From: Alphaproteobacteria bacterium
GTDB taxonomy: Bacteria; Pseudomonadota; Alphaproteobacteria; Reyranellales; Reyranellaceae
DNA: 5,300 nucleotides
Reading direction: 5' to 3'
Assembly (NCBI GenBank): GCA_005884705.1
Contig: VBAF01000334.1
Location: 1-5,300 of the forward strand
Shown: one piece after another, positions 1 through 5,300 of the stretch
How the letters are laid out: each line of letters starts with the position of its first letter
How positions within the stretch are numbered: the first letter of the stretch is position 1
Made by a program: the position numbers and the translations under genes
Notes under the pieces: generated by a model
Seen by the model: only the letters and a program-made list of their open reading frames with translations
Told to the model about the DNA's origin: nothing
Database searches by the model: none

Positions 1-16
1 TACGCGCGGATCCGTT

Positions 17-20
17 GGAG
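17..20 (+). promoter_or_regulatory. Probable ribosome-binding site of the radical SAM gene
   Basis: GGAG lies 11 nt before ATG 32. The spacing is at the long end of normal, but no better site or start is visible in the 31 bases available upstream. Confidence 0.45.
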
Positions 21-31
21 TAGAATCCGCA

Positions 32-1843
32 ATGGGCGGTATCGTACAGAGTAAGATTTTCCAGCTCGTTCTGATCAAGCCGACGCATTACGACGACGAC
101 GGCTACCCGATCACTTGGCTGAGATCGCACATCCCCTCCAACACCCTGGCGGCCCTCTACGGCCTGGGCGAGGATTGCCGCCGCCGGGCCGTGCTGGGGC
201 CGGACGTCGAGATCGTCATCAAGCCGTTCGACGAGACCAATATCCGGGTCCGGCCGGACCGCATCATCGCCGATTTCAAGCGCAACGGCGGCAAGGACCT
301 GATCTGCCTGGTCGGCGTCCAGTCCAACCAGTTTCCCCATGCCGTCGATCTCGGCCGCCAGTTCCTCAAGGCCGGGCTGCCGGTGGCGATGGGCGGCTTC
401 CATGCCGCCGGCTGCCTCTCGATGCTGCCGGTCGTGCCGCCCGAGATCCAGGAAGCCATGGACATGGGCATCTCGATCTATGCCGGCGAGGCCGAGGAAG
501 GCCGGCTCGACGAAGTGGTGCACGACGCCTGGAACGGCACGCTGAAGCGCCTCTACAACTACATGGACGATCTGCCGGGCATCGAGAACGCGCCGACGCC
601 GCATCTGCCGCCGGCCGCGCTCGCCCGCAACGAGGGCAAGAAGTCGAGCTTCGACCTCGGCCGCGGCTGCCCGTTCCAGTGCTCGTTCTGCACCATCATC
701 AACGTGCAGGGCCGCAAGAGCCGGTTCCGCAACGCCGACGACCTCGAAGCCATCGTCCGCGAGAACTACAAGCAGGGCATCACGTCGTTCTTCATCACCG
801 ACGACAACATGGCCCGCAACAGGCACTGGGAGGAGTTCTTCGACCGCATCATCGAGCTCAAGGAGAACGAGGGCATCGAGGTGTCGCTGATCATCCAGGT
901 CGACACCCAGTGCCATCGCATCCCGCGCTTCATCGCCAAGGCGCAATGGGCCGGGGTCTATCGCTGCTTCATTGGGCTCGAGAACATCAACCCCGACAAC
1001 TTGCTGGCGGCCAAGAAGCGCCAGAACAAGATCACCGAATACCGCAAGATGCTGCAGGCCTGGCACAAAGCCGGCATCTCGACCTGGGCGGGCTACATCC
1101 TGGGCTTCCCGGGTGACACGCGCGAATCGATCCTGCGCGACATGGAGATCATCAAGAAGGAGCTGCCGCTCGACATCCTCGAGCTGTTCATGCTGACGCC
1201 GCTGCCCGGCTCGGAGGATCACCAGACGCTGTGGAAGCAGGGCGTGTGGATGGACCCCGACCTCAACAAGTACGACCTGCACCATCGCGTGGTGCATCAC
1301 CCGAAGATGGGCGACGACGAATACTACCAGACCTATCGCGACTGCTGGCGGACCTACTACACGCCCGAGCACATCGAGACGGTGGCGCGGCGCCATGGCT
1401 CGATCAAGGGCCGCAATCCGGCCGAGCCAGCGCAGTTCATGACCATGTTCAAGATCATGTTCGAGGCCGAGGGTGTGCATCCGCTGGAAGGCGGCATCTT
1501 GCGTCTCAAGTACCGGCGCGACCGCCGCTACGGCATGCCGATCGAGCCGATCGGCGTCTTCCATTGGAAGGTCGCGGTCGAGAGCTGGAAGAAGATCCGG
1601 ATCTACGCCCGGCTCGCCTGGCAGGGCTGGCGGATCGGCCAGAGGGTCAGGAACGATCCCAAGCGCCTGGAATACACCGACCTCGCGCTGACCCCGGTCG
1701 AAGACGACGACATGGACAAGCTCGCGCTGTTCCATGAAACCGCCGGCGGCGAGGCGGCGGTCACCAAGCATCGCCACGACGAGGACCTCGCTCGCGCCAA
1801 GGTCGCCGCCACCCACAACCAGCGGCTCGAGGCGGCGGAATAA
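32..1843 (+). CDS. B12-binding-type radical SAM protein, substrate unknown
   Basis: This is a predicted cytoplasmic iron-sulfur enzyme that would cleave S-adenosylmethionine to start radical chemistry; the substrate cannot be read from the sequence. Residues about 10-190 look like the Rossmann-type cobalamin-binding domain of this superfamily, with GGFH at 121-124 and a GEAEEG stretch near 152-157. The radical SAM core follows, with the 4Fe-4S cysteines in CPFQCSFC at C213, C217 and C220. Other typical core segments are ITDDN near 255-259, FIGLEN near 313-318 and GYILGFPGDT near 354-363. About 180 further residues (His-rich near 417-423, a TYRDCWRTYYTPEH segment at 434-447, basic near 494-540) form a family-specific C-terminal region. 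The usual DxHxxG cobalamin-ligating motif is not visible. I chose ATG 32 because GGAG at 17-20 lies 11 nt upstream; the window edge hides the promoter. The fold assignment is firm. Methyltransferase activity is only one possibility. Confidence 0.9.
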   Translation: MGGIVQSKIFQLVLIKPTHYDDDGYPITWLRSHIPSNTLAALYGLGEDCRRRAVLGPDVEIVIKPFDETNIRVRPDRIIADFKRNGGKDLICLVGVQSNQFPHAVDLGRQFLKAGLPVAMGGFHAAGCLSMLPVVPPEIQEAMDMGISIYAGEAEEGRLDEVVHDAWNGTLKRLYNYMDDLPGIENAPTPHLPPAALARNEGKKSSFDLGRGCPFQCSFCTIINVQGRKSRFRNADDLEAIVRENYKQGITSFFITDDNMARNRHWEEFFDRIIELKENEGIEVSLIIQVDTQCHRIPRFIAKAQWAGVYRCFIGLENINPDNLLAAKKRQNKITEYRKMLQAWHKAGISTWAGYILGFPGDTRESILRDMEIIKKELPLDILELFMLTPLPGSEDHQTLWKQGVWMDPDLNKYDLHHRVVHHPKMGDDEYYQTYRDCWRTYYTPEHIETVARRHGSIKGRNPAEPAQFMTMFKIMFEAEGVHPLEGGILRLKYRRDRRYGMPIEPIGVFHWKVAVESWKKIRIYARLAWQGWRIGQRVRNDPKRLEYTDLALTPVEDDDMDKLALFHETAGGEAAVTKHRHDEDLARAKVAATHNQRLEAAE

Positions 1844-1847
1844 CGCT

Positions 1848-1871
1848 TCCTCCCCATAAGAATGGGGAGGA
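1848..1871 (+). repeat. Perfect 10-bp hairpin after the radical SAM stop codon
   Basis: TCCTCCCCAT (1848-1857) and ATGGGGAGGA (1862-1871) are perfect reverse complements around the loop AAGA. The stem begins 4 nt after the TAA of the radical SAM gene. No T-run follows, so it is not a classical intrinsic terminator. It could stabilise the mRNA 3' end, attenuate read-through into the cyclase gene or be a remnant of a dispersed intergenic repeat. Its 3' arm contains most of the only strong Shine-Dalgarno-like sequence in this gap, so folding would hide that site. Confidence 0.7.
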
Positions 1872-1877
1872 GGGTCG

Positions 1878-1892
1878 ATGGTCGCGCTATGA
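1878..1892 (+). other. Possible four-codon leader mini-ORF before the cyclase
   Basis: AGGAGG at 1868-1873 sits 4 nt before ATG 1878, which reads Met-Val-Ala-Leu and stops at TGA 1890-1892. The cyclase ATG at 1900 follows after 7 nt and has no Shine-Dalgarno sequence of its own at normal spacing. The arrangement would allow reinitiation from mini-ORF to cyclase. It is a suggestion from geometry only: a 5-codon frame can easily arise by chance. Confidence 0.3.
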
Positions 1893-1899
1893 TGCGGTC

Positions 1900-3081
1900 A
1901 TGGACGACGAGATCGCCCGGCGCGTTTACAGCGACCCCGTCGCGCGCTGGTTCGTCACCGAGGCTTATCGCATCACCGACACCGCCGAGCTGGTCGGCGT
2001 CGCCGGCGAGCAACTCGTGCTATCGGGCATCCCGCTCTATCGCCTGGCCTACTTCCAGCTGACCCTGCATCCGGAGTTCCAGGGCAGGGGCTACTTCTGG
2101 CGCCGTGGCAAAGGCGTCGAAACCGGCGTGCGGTTGCATGGCGACAACCAGGACGGCGAATATCGCGACAATCCGCTGCCGGTCGTGTTCGAGCAGCACA
2201 AGACCGTGCGCGTGCGCCTCGACCGCGTCGAGCCCGAGGCGCCGATCCTGCGCCAGCTCAAGGACGAGGGCGCCACCGACTACGTGGCGCTGCCGCTCCT
2301 CTTCATCAACGGCCATGTCGATGCGCTGAGCGTCGTCAGCGACCGGCCCGGCGGCTTCTCGATGTCCGACCTCGACCGCATGTTCCTGCTGCAATTCGCC
2401 TTCACGCGCCTGGTCGAAGTCCACTCCCTGCGCGACACCGCGACCCATCTGCTCGACGCCTATGTCGGTCGCGCCGCCGGCCGGCGCATCCTCGCCGGCG
2501 AAGTCAAGCGCGGCGACGGCCAGACTATCGATGCGGTGATCTGGTACTGCGACCTGCGCGGCTTCACCCGCGCTTCCGACATGCTGCCGCGCGACGCCAT
2601 CATCGCGCTGCTCAACGACTATTTTGACACGATGGGCAACATCGTCACCGCTGCCGGTGGCGAGATCCTGAAGTTCATGGGCGACGGCATGCTGGCGATC
2701 TTTCCGGTGCCGGCGCCGGGCGAGCGCAACGACACGGCGCTACGGGCAGTGCGCGCCGCGGCCTCGGCAGTCGACGCGATGCTGGTTCTGAACCGCATCC
2801 GTTCGGCCGAGGGCGAGATGACGGTGCGCTTCGGGCTGGCGCTGCATATCGGCGAGGTGATGTTCGGCAATATCGGCGCCAGCCAGCGGCTCGACTTCAC
2901 GGTGATCGGCCCGGCGGTCAACCATGCGGCGCGGCTCGAAAAGCTCTGCACCCCGCTCGACCGCAGCGTGCTGCTGTCGCCGGCCATCGCCGAGCTGCTC
3001 GCCGCGCACGACATCGAGCCGCTCGGCCATCACACGATGAAGGACATCGACAGCCCGCAGGCGATCTACGGGCTGCGCTGA
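1900..3081 (+). CDS. Class III adenylate/guanylate cyclase with N-terminal sensory-type region
   Basis: This 393-residue soluble protein is predicted to make a cyclic nucleotide, most likely cAMP, from ATP. No membrane segment or signal peptide is visible. Residues about 1-175 form a PAS/GAF-like input region (for example YVALPLLFINGHVDALSVVS at 128-147). A linker at about 177-200 (LLDAYVGRAAGRRILAG) leads to the catalytic domain, about 210-393. The key residues are present: metal-binding D218 (YCDLRGFT) and D262 (FMGDGM), base-recognising K258 and T334 (DFTVIG), and transition-state N341 and R345 (NHAARLE). The Lys/Thr pair is the class IIIb pattern and favours ATP over GTP. Because each active site is shared, it should act as a homodimer. 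ATG 1900 is the first reasonable start in frame; its nearest strong Shine-Dalgarno sequence is about 26 nt upstream. The input ligand is unknown. It follows the radical SAM gene on the same strand after 56 bp, so cotranscription is possible but not shown. Confidence 0.93.
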   Translation: MDDEIARRVYSDPVARWFVTEAYRITDTAELVGVAGEQLVLSGIPLYRLAYFQLTLHPEFQGRGYFWRRGKGVETGVRLHGDNQDGEYRDNPLPVVFEQHKTVRVRLDRVEPEAPILRQLKDEGATDYVALPLLFINGHVDALSVVSDRPGGFSMSDLDRMFLLQFAFTRLVEVHSLRDTATHLLDAYVGRAAGRRILAGEVKRGDGQTIDAVIWYCDLRGFTRASDMLPRDAIIALLNDYFDTMGNIVTAAGGEILKFMGDGMLAIFPVPAPGERNDTALRAVRAAASAVDAMLVLNRIRSAEGEMTVRFGLALHIGEVMFGNIGASQRLDFTVIGPAVNHAARLEKLCTPLDRSVLLSPAIAELLAAHDIEPLGHHTMKDIDSPQAIYGLR

Positions 3082-3091
3082 TATCCTTGAC

Positions 3092-3970
3092 TCAATGCAC
3101 CGTGGTCGGCCGCACGTGGGCGAGGCCATCGGCATCGGTGGCGGAGATGGTGGTGCGCACCATCGAGCGTTCCTTGCCGTAGTCCCACGGCCGGCCGCGA
3201 TGCAGCATGGCGCGGTTGTCCCACATCACCACGTCGCCCGGCCGCCACTTGTGGACGTAGACGTAGTCGCGCTTCGTGGTCTCGTCCATCAGCTCGGCCA
3301 GCAGCTGGCGGGCGTCGCGGTCGTCCATCCCGTCGATCGCATAGGCGTGGCTCGCGATGTAGAGCGCGCGCCGGCCGTTCACCGGATTGCGCCAGTTCAT
3401 CCGCCAGCGCACCGGCGGCAGCGCCTTGCGCTCCTCGGCGTTGGCGAGATCGGGATGGATCTGGTCGCGGCTGTTGGCGTAGGAGTGCGTCGCCACCGCG
3501 TTCTTCAGCCGCTCCTGCAGGCCGCCCGGCAGGCGCTCCCAGGCGAGCCGGGTCGAGGTGAACTCGGTGTCGCCGTCGGCGCCCGGCAGCACCCGCGCGC
3601 TCAGCACCGAGGCGAGCGCCGGTGTCTTCTTGAACGAGGAGTCGGTGTGCCACAGCGCGTTGGCCTGGGCGACCAGCACCTGGCGATCGGTCGGCGGCAG
3701 GATACGGCCGCCCGCATCGACGTTGGTCAGCCGCGAATAGAAGCTGCCGGCGCCCAGCGACGCCACCTTGGTGAGCTCGAGTGGACCGAAGGCGCGGCTG
3801 TAGGCGACCTGGACGTCGTCGACGGCCGCCTGGTCGCGGAACAGCAGCAGCGAATGCTCCTCGAAAGCGGCGCGCACCGCCCGGTAGGCCTCGCCGTCGG
3901 TGGCGACGTCGAGGATGCCGAGCCCGCGCACTTCGACGCCGAATCCCGGTCCCAGGGGCACCAGCTCCAT
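3092..3970 (-). CDS. TauD/TfdA-family Fe(II)/2-oxoglutarate dioxygenase
   Basis: This 292-residue cytoplasmic enzyme is predicted to couple decarboxylation of 2-oxoglutarate to hydroxylation of a small, probably acidic, substrate. The iron-binding triad is visible: H108 and D110 in ALWHTDSSF, and H257 in MLHRGRPWDYG. R272, 15 residues after the distal His, is where the family places the 2-oxoglutarate-binding arginine; R268 is also positioned near the site. From memory, the C-terminal pattern (LLAEL, then VMWDNRAMLHRGR) is closer to TfdA-type enzymes, which are about 290 residues long, than to taurine dioxygenase. That hints at a carboxylated or aryloxy substrate but does not prove one. The ATG at 3970 is well supported by AGGAGG 6 nt upstream. 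The gene is convergent with the cyclase (10 bp between stop codons) and divergent from nadK, so it is probably transcribed alone. No desulfonation, transport or catabolic partner lies in the window to reveal its role. Confidence 0.92.
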   Translation of the reverse strand: MELVPLGPGFGVEVRGLGILDVATDGEAYRAVRAAFEEHSLLLFRDQAAVDDVQVAYSRAFGPLELTKVASLGAGSFYSRLTNVDAGGRILPPTDRQVLVAQANALWHTDSSFKKTPALASVLSARVLPGADGDTEFTSTRLAWERLPGGLQERLKNAVATHSYANSRDQIHPDLANAEERKALPPVRWRMNWRNPVNGRRALYIASHAYAIDGMDDRDARQLLAELMDETTKRDYVYVHKWRPGDVVMWDNRAMLHRGRPWDYGKERSMVRTTISATDADGLAHVRPTTVH

Positions 3971-3976
3971 GACGTT

Positions 3977-3982
3977 CCTCCT
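3977..3982 (-). promoter_or_regulatory. Strong ribosome-binding site of the dioxygenase gene
   Basis: On the minus strand AGGAGG precedes ATG 3970 by 6 nt, an ideal Shine-Dalgarno arrangement. It fixes the start and is the strongest translation signal of the window's genes. Confidence 0.85.
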
Positions 3983-4002
3983 CGCGACCTCGTAGGGTCG
4001 CG
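3983..4002 (-). promoter_or_regulatory. 7-bp inverted repeat abutting the dioxygenase ribosome-binding site
   Basis: CGCGACC (3983-3989) and GGTCGCG (3996-4002) are perfect reverse complements separated by 6 bases. On the minus strand the repeat ends exactly where AGGAGG begins. If the TAGAAT at 4009-4004 (minus strand) is a -10 element, the repeat covers the transcription start, a typical place for a repressor operator. If transcription starts further upstream, it would be a leader hairpin next to the ribosome-binding site. No regulator gene is adjacent in the window. Confidence 0.45.
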
Positions 4003-4003
4003 G

Positions 4004-4009
4004 ATTCTA
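4004..4009 (-). promoter_or_regulatory. Candidate -10 element for the dioxygenase gene
   Basis: The minus strand reads TAGAAT here, five of six matches to TATAAT, about 34 nt before the ATG. No convincing -35 hexamer lies 16-18 bp upstream, so the call rests on the -10 match and its position in a divergent intergenic gap. Confidence 0.25.
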
Positions 4010-4031
4010 TCGCATCGCCGCCCGCGGCCGC

Positions 4032-4037
4032 TATAGT
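4032..4037 (+). promoter_or_regulatory. Candidate -10 element for nadK
   Basis: TATAGT lies 34 nt before the nadK ATG in the divergent gap and is one of the few AT-rich hexamers in this GC-rich region. No good -35 match is seen at the expected distance. A promoter somewhere in 3971-4071 is expected because nadK has no same-strand gene upstream. Confidence 0.25.
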
Positions 4038-4071
4038 ACGATTCCAGCACCGAAAGCAGCGCAAACCACCG

Positions 4072-4848
4072 ATGGCCGCCTCCTCCGCTCCCCGCCTTGC
4101 TTTCGTTGCCGCCTCCACCCAAGCCGCCCGCACGGTCAGGGCCGCGCTGGAGAAGCGCTACGGCGCGGTTTCGCCTGCCGAAGCCGATGTGATCGTCGCC
4201 TTGGGCGGCGACGGGCTGATGCTGCAGACGCTGCACCGCAATTTGCGTCGGCGGACGCCGATCTTCGGCATGAATCTCGGCACCGTCGGCTTCCTGCTGA
4301 ACCAGTACCGCGCGTCCGCATTGCCGGGGCGGATCAGGAAGGCCCGCAGCGTCGCCCTGACGCCGCTGCGCATGGTCGCCACCACCGCGCGCGGCCAGCG
4401 CCACGAGGCGATCGCGATCAACGAGGTATCGCTGCTGCGCTCCAGCCGCCAGACCGCGCGCATCGCCGTCGCGGTCGACGGCAACACCCGCATTCCCGAC
4501 CTCTATTGCGACGGCGCCATGGTCGCCACCCCGGCCGGCTCGACCGCCTACAACCTGTCAGCCCACGGCCCCATCCTGCCGCTCGGCGCGGGCCTGCTCG
4601 CGCTGACGCCGATCAACGCGTTCCGGCCGCGGCGCTGGCGCGGCGCCCTGCTGCCGCGCGATTCGAAGGTCGAGTTCACGATCCTCGAATACAGGAAGCG
4701 GCCGGTGGCGGCGGCGGCCGATTCGGTCGAAATAGCCAATGTGACGAAGGTCGTGGTGACCGAAGCGATCGATATCGAGCTCGCCCTGCTGTTCGATCCC
4801 GAGCACGATCTCGAGGAGCGCATCCTCAAGGAGCAGTTCGCGCCTTGA
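4072..4848 (+). CDS. nadK: NAD kinase
   Basis: NAD kinase phosphorylates the 2'-hydroxyl of the adenosine ribose of NAD+ to make NADP+, the only route to NADP in most bacteria; it acts in the cytoplasm, usually as an oligomer. The family signatures are present in order: GGDG at 45-48 (D47 is the catalytic aspartate), FGMNLGTVGFL at 65-75, the NE motif at 117-118 and DGAMVATPAGSTAYNLSAHG at 147-166. The conserved stretch ALTPINAFRPRRWRG (177-191) follows. At 258 residues it has the short alphaproteobacterial length, without the N-terminal extension of the roughly 290-residue enterobacterial enzyme. There is no clear Shine-Dalgarno sequence before ATG 4072, and no in-frame ATG, GTG or TTG in the preceding 50 bases, so this start is the best available and translation may be modest. 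It is divergent from the dioxygenase gene and followed by a palindromic block, so it is probably monocistronic. Confidence 0.96.
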   Translation: MAASSAPRLAFVAASTQAARTVRAALEKRYGAVSPAEADVIVALGGDGLMLQTLHRNLRRRTPIFGMNLGTVGFLLNQYRASALPGRIRKARSVALTPLRMVATTARGQRHEAIAINEVSLLRSSRQTARIAVAVDGNTRIPDLYCDGAMVATPAGSTAYNLSAHGPILPLGAGLLALTPINAFRPRRWRGALLPRDSKVEFTILEYRKRPVAAAADSVEIANVTKVVVTEAIDIELALLFDPEHDLEERILKEQFAP

Positions 4849-4870
4849 GCGCCCTCCGTCATCCCGACTC

Positions 4871-4889
4871 GCGCGGGGCATCCCCGCGC
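4871..4889 (+). repeat. 8-bp GC-only hairpin downstream of nadK
   Basis: GCGCGGGG (4871-4878) pairs perfectly with CCCCGCGC (4882-4889) around a CAT loop. It starts 22 nt after the nadK TGA. It is very stable but lacks a following T-run, so any termination would be non-classical or Rho-assisted. It lies inside the repeat element and interrupts the left copy of its end motif. Confidence 0.6.
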
Positions 4890-4903
4890 TTGAGCGAAGC
4901 GGA

Positions 4904-4925
4904 GTGGAGGGAACCTTCTCTCCAC
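4904..4925 (+). repeat. Second hairpin inside the intergenic element
   Basis: GTGGAGGG (4904-4911) can pair with CTCTCCAC (4918-4925), eight pairs including one G-T, around the loop AACCTT. It is weaker than the preceding GC-only hairpin and forms the middle of the palindromic block. Confidence 0.4.
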
Positions 4926-4987
4926 CTCCTCAGCTATGTTCGCGAAAACAAGGCCCCTCGGCTTCGCTCGGGGCGACGGATAGCTAA

Positions 4988-5300
4988 TTGAGCCAGCCCA
5001 AAGAGTTCCCGTTCAAGCCCGAGCGCAAGCACATCATCGGCCACGATGGCATGGGCCCGGTGCTACTGGCGCTGGTGATCGGCGGCGTCGGCGGCCTGGT
5101 CTTCAACTGGCTCAAGATGCCACTCGCCTGGATGCTCGGCTCCTGCCTGTTCACGACGGTGGCGGCATTCTGCGGCCTGCGCATCGGCATGCGGGTGCGG
5201 CTGCGCCAGGGCATGATCATCATCCTCGGCGTGCTGTTGGGCTCGGGCTTCAGCGCCGACCTGGTGCAACACATGGGCCAATGGGCGGTCAGCCTCGGCC
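4988..5300 (+). CDS. AbrB-family membrane protein, N-terminal part (cut by window edge)
   Basis: The frame encodes at least 104 residues and runs off the window. It begins with a short polar, basic segment (SQPKEFPFKPERKH) and then hydrophobic helices at about 23-43, 45-62 and 70-87. The pattern VIGGVGGLVFNWLKMPLAWM followed by GMIIILGVLLGSGFS fits the AbrB/putative ammonia monooxygenase integral membrane family (often misnamed AbrB transcriptional regulator), usually around 350 residues with two repeated halves. These are inner-membrane proteins of poorly known, probably transport-related function. TTG 4988 is the earliest possible start because TAA at 4985-4987 is in frame just before it; the next candidate is ATG 5051 (residue 22), which would leave only two residues before the first helix. 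Neither has a convincing Shine-Dalgarno sequence. I prefer TTG because the polar N-terminus looks coding. Family assignment is fairly sure; start is uncertain. Confidence 0.75.
   Translation, partial: MSQPKEFPFKPERKHIIGHDGMGPVLLALVIGGVGGLVFNWLKMPLAWMLGSCLFTTVAAFCGLRIGMRVRLRQGMIIILGVLLGSGFSADLVQHMGQWAVSLG

Larger units (their letters stand above)
4856..4979. repeat. Palindrome-rich intergenic element with inverted ends, REP/MITE-like
   Basis: This block fills most of the 139-bp gap between nadK and the AbrB-family gene. Its ends are imperfect inverted copies: CCGTCATCCCGA at 4856-4867 matches the reverse complement of 4968-4979 (CCGTCGCCCCGA) at 10 of 12 positions. Inside, GAGCGAAGC (4892-4900) and GCTTCGCTC (4961-4969) are perfect reverse complements. 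Two more hairpins lie between the ends. Motifs of the form GTCATCCCGAGCGAAGCG are familiar from dispersed intergenic repeats of alphaproteobacteria, which is why I call it a repeat rather than a unique regulatory region. It codes for nothing evident and may also slow or end transcription from nadK. Confidence 0.6.

Noticed and set aside
21..30. TAGAATCCGC shared before the radical SAM gene and, on the minus strand at 4009-4000, before the dioxygenase gene
   Set aside because: Many 10-base matches are expected by chance in a window of this size on two strands, and the distances to the two start codons differ (1 and 29 nt).
115..1116. 333-codon plus-strand frame inside the radical SAM gene
   Set aside because: It is an Arg/Pro/Gly-rich shifted frame of a gene whose true frame carries the CxxxCxxC cluster.
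1862..2062. 66-codon frame starting in the hairpin and overlapping the cyclase start
   Set aside because: Composition is Arg/Ser/Pro-rich and it is a shifted frame of the cyclase. Its ATG lies within the hairpin arm without an upstream ribosome-binding site.
3095..4036. 313-codon open frame on the plus strand opposite the dioxygenase gene
   Set aside because: It is antisense to a gene with a full iron triad and strong ribosome-binding site. Its His/Arg/Gly-rich composition is the usual by-product of GC-rich third positions on the other strand.
3066..4133. 355-codon minus-strand frame overlapping the dioxygenase gene
   Set aside because: It is a shifted frame of the same strand, rich in Arg, Ala and Gly with no domain, and it runs across the divergent promoter region.
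4849..4987. Intrinsic terminator for nadK
   Set aside because: The hairpins are strong but none is followed by a run of T, so I list them as repeats rather than terminators.
4506..4991. 161-codon plus-strand frame running from nadK through the intergenic element
   Set aside because: It is out of frame with nadK and continues through palindromic repeat sequence. No family resemblance is visible.
1..5300. CRISPR array, tRNA, integrase or a new defence or biosynthetic cluster
   Set aside because: No regularly spaced direct repeats, tRNA-like clover, recombinase motif or set of functionally linked genes is seen. The genes belong to familiar families with mixed orientations.

Overview
This is a compact, GC-rich stretch of bacterial chromosome. 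It holds four complete protein genes and the start of a fifth. The strong G/C preference at third codon positions, the alphaproteobacterial style of the NAD kinase and the GAGCGAAGC-type intergenic palindromes suggest an alphaproteobacterium of the Rhodospirillales/Hyphomicrobiales kind (Reyranella- or Bradyrhizobium-like). The lineage is inferred from style, not from a marker gene. I see no rRNA, tRNA, CRISPR array, transposase, phage gene or toxin-antitoxin pair.

Layout. (1) 32-1843 (+): a 603-residue radical SAM enzyme with an N-terminal cobalamin-binding-type fold, substrate unknown. (2) 1844-1899: a short gap with a perfect 10-bp hairpin. The hairpin's 3' arm carries a Shine-Dalgarno sequence that faces a four-codon mini-ORF rather than the next gene. 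(3) 1900-3081 (+): a soluble class III adenylate/guanylate cyclase with an N-terminal sensory-type region and a full set of catalytic residues. (4) 3092-3970 (-): a TauD/TfdA-type Fe(II)/2-oxoglutarate dioxygenase, convergent with the cyclase and only 10 bp from its stop. (5) 3971-4071: a divergent promoter region with an inverted repeat abutting the dioxygenase ribosome-binding site. (6) 4072-4848 (+): NAD kinase (nadK). (7) 4849-4987: a palindrome-rich block that looks like a dispersed intergenic repeat. (8) 4988-5300 (+): the N-terminal part of an AbrB-family membrane protein, probably starting at TTG and cut by the window edge.

The genes do not form an evident single pathway. NAD kinase is housekeeping, the cyclase is signalling, and the radical SAM enzyme, dioxygenase and AbrB protein are accessory metabolism or transport. 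The most interesting points are regulatory (the hairpin and mini-ORF before the cyclase, the palindrome before the dioxygenase, the repeat block before the AbrB gene), plus the radical SAM enzyme, which lacks the usual cobalamin-ligating histidine motif. I did not find convincing evidence of a new multi-gene system.
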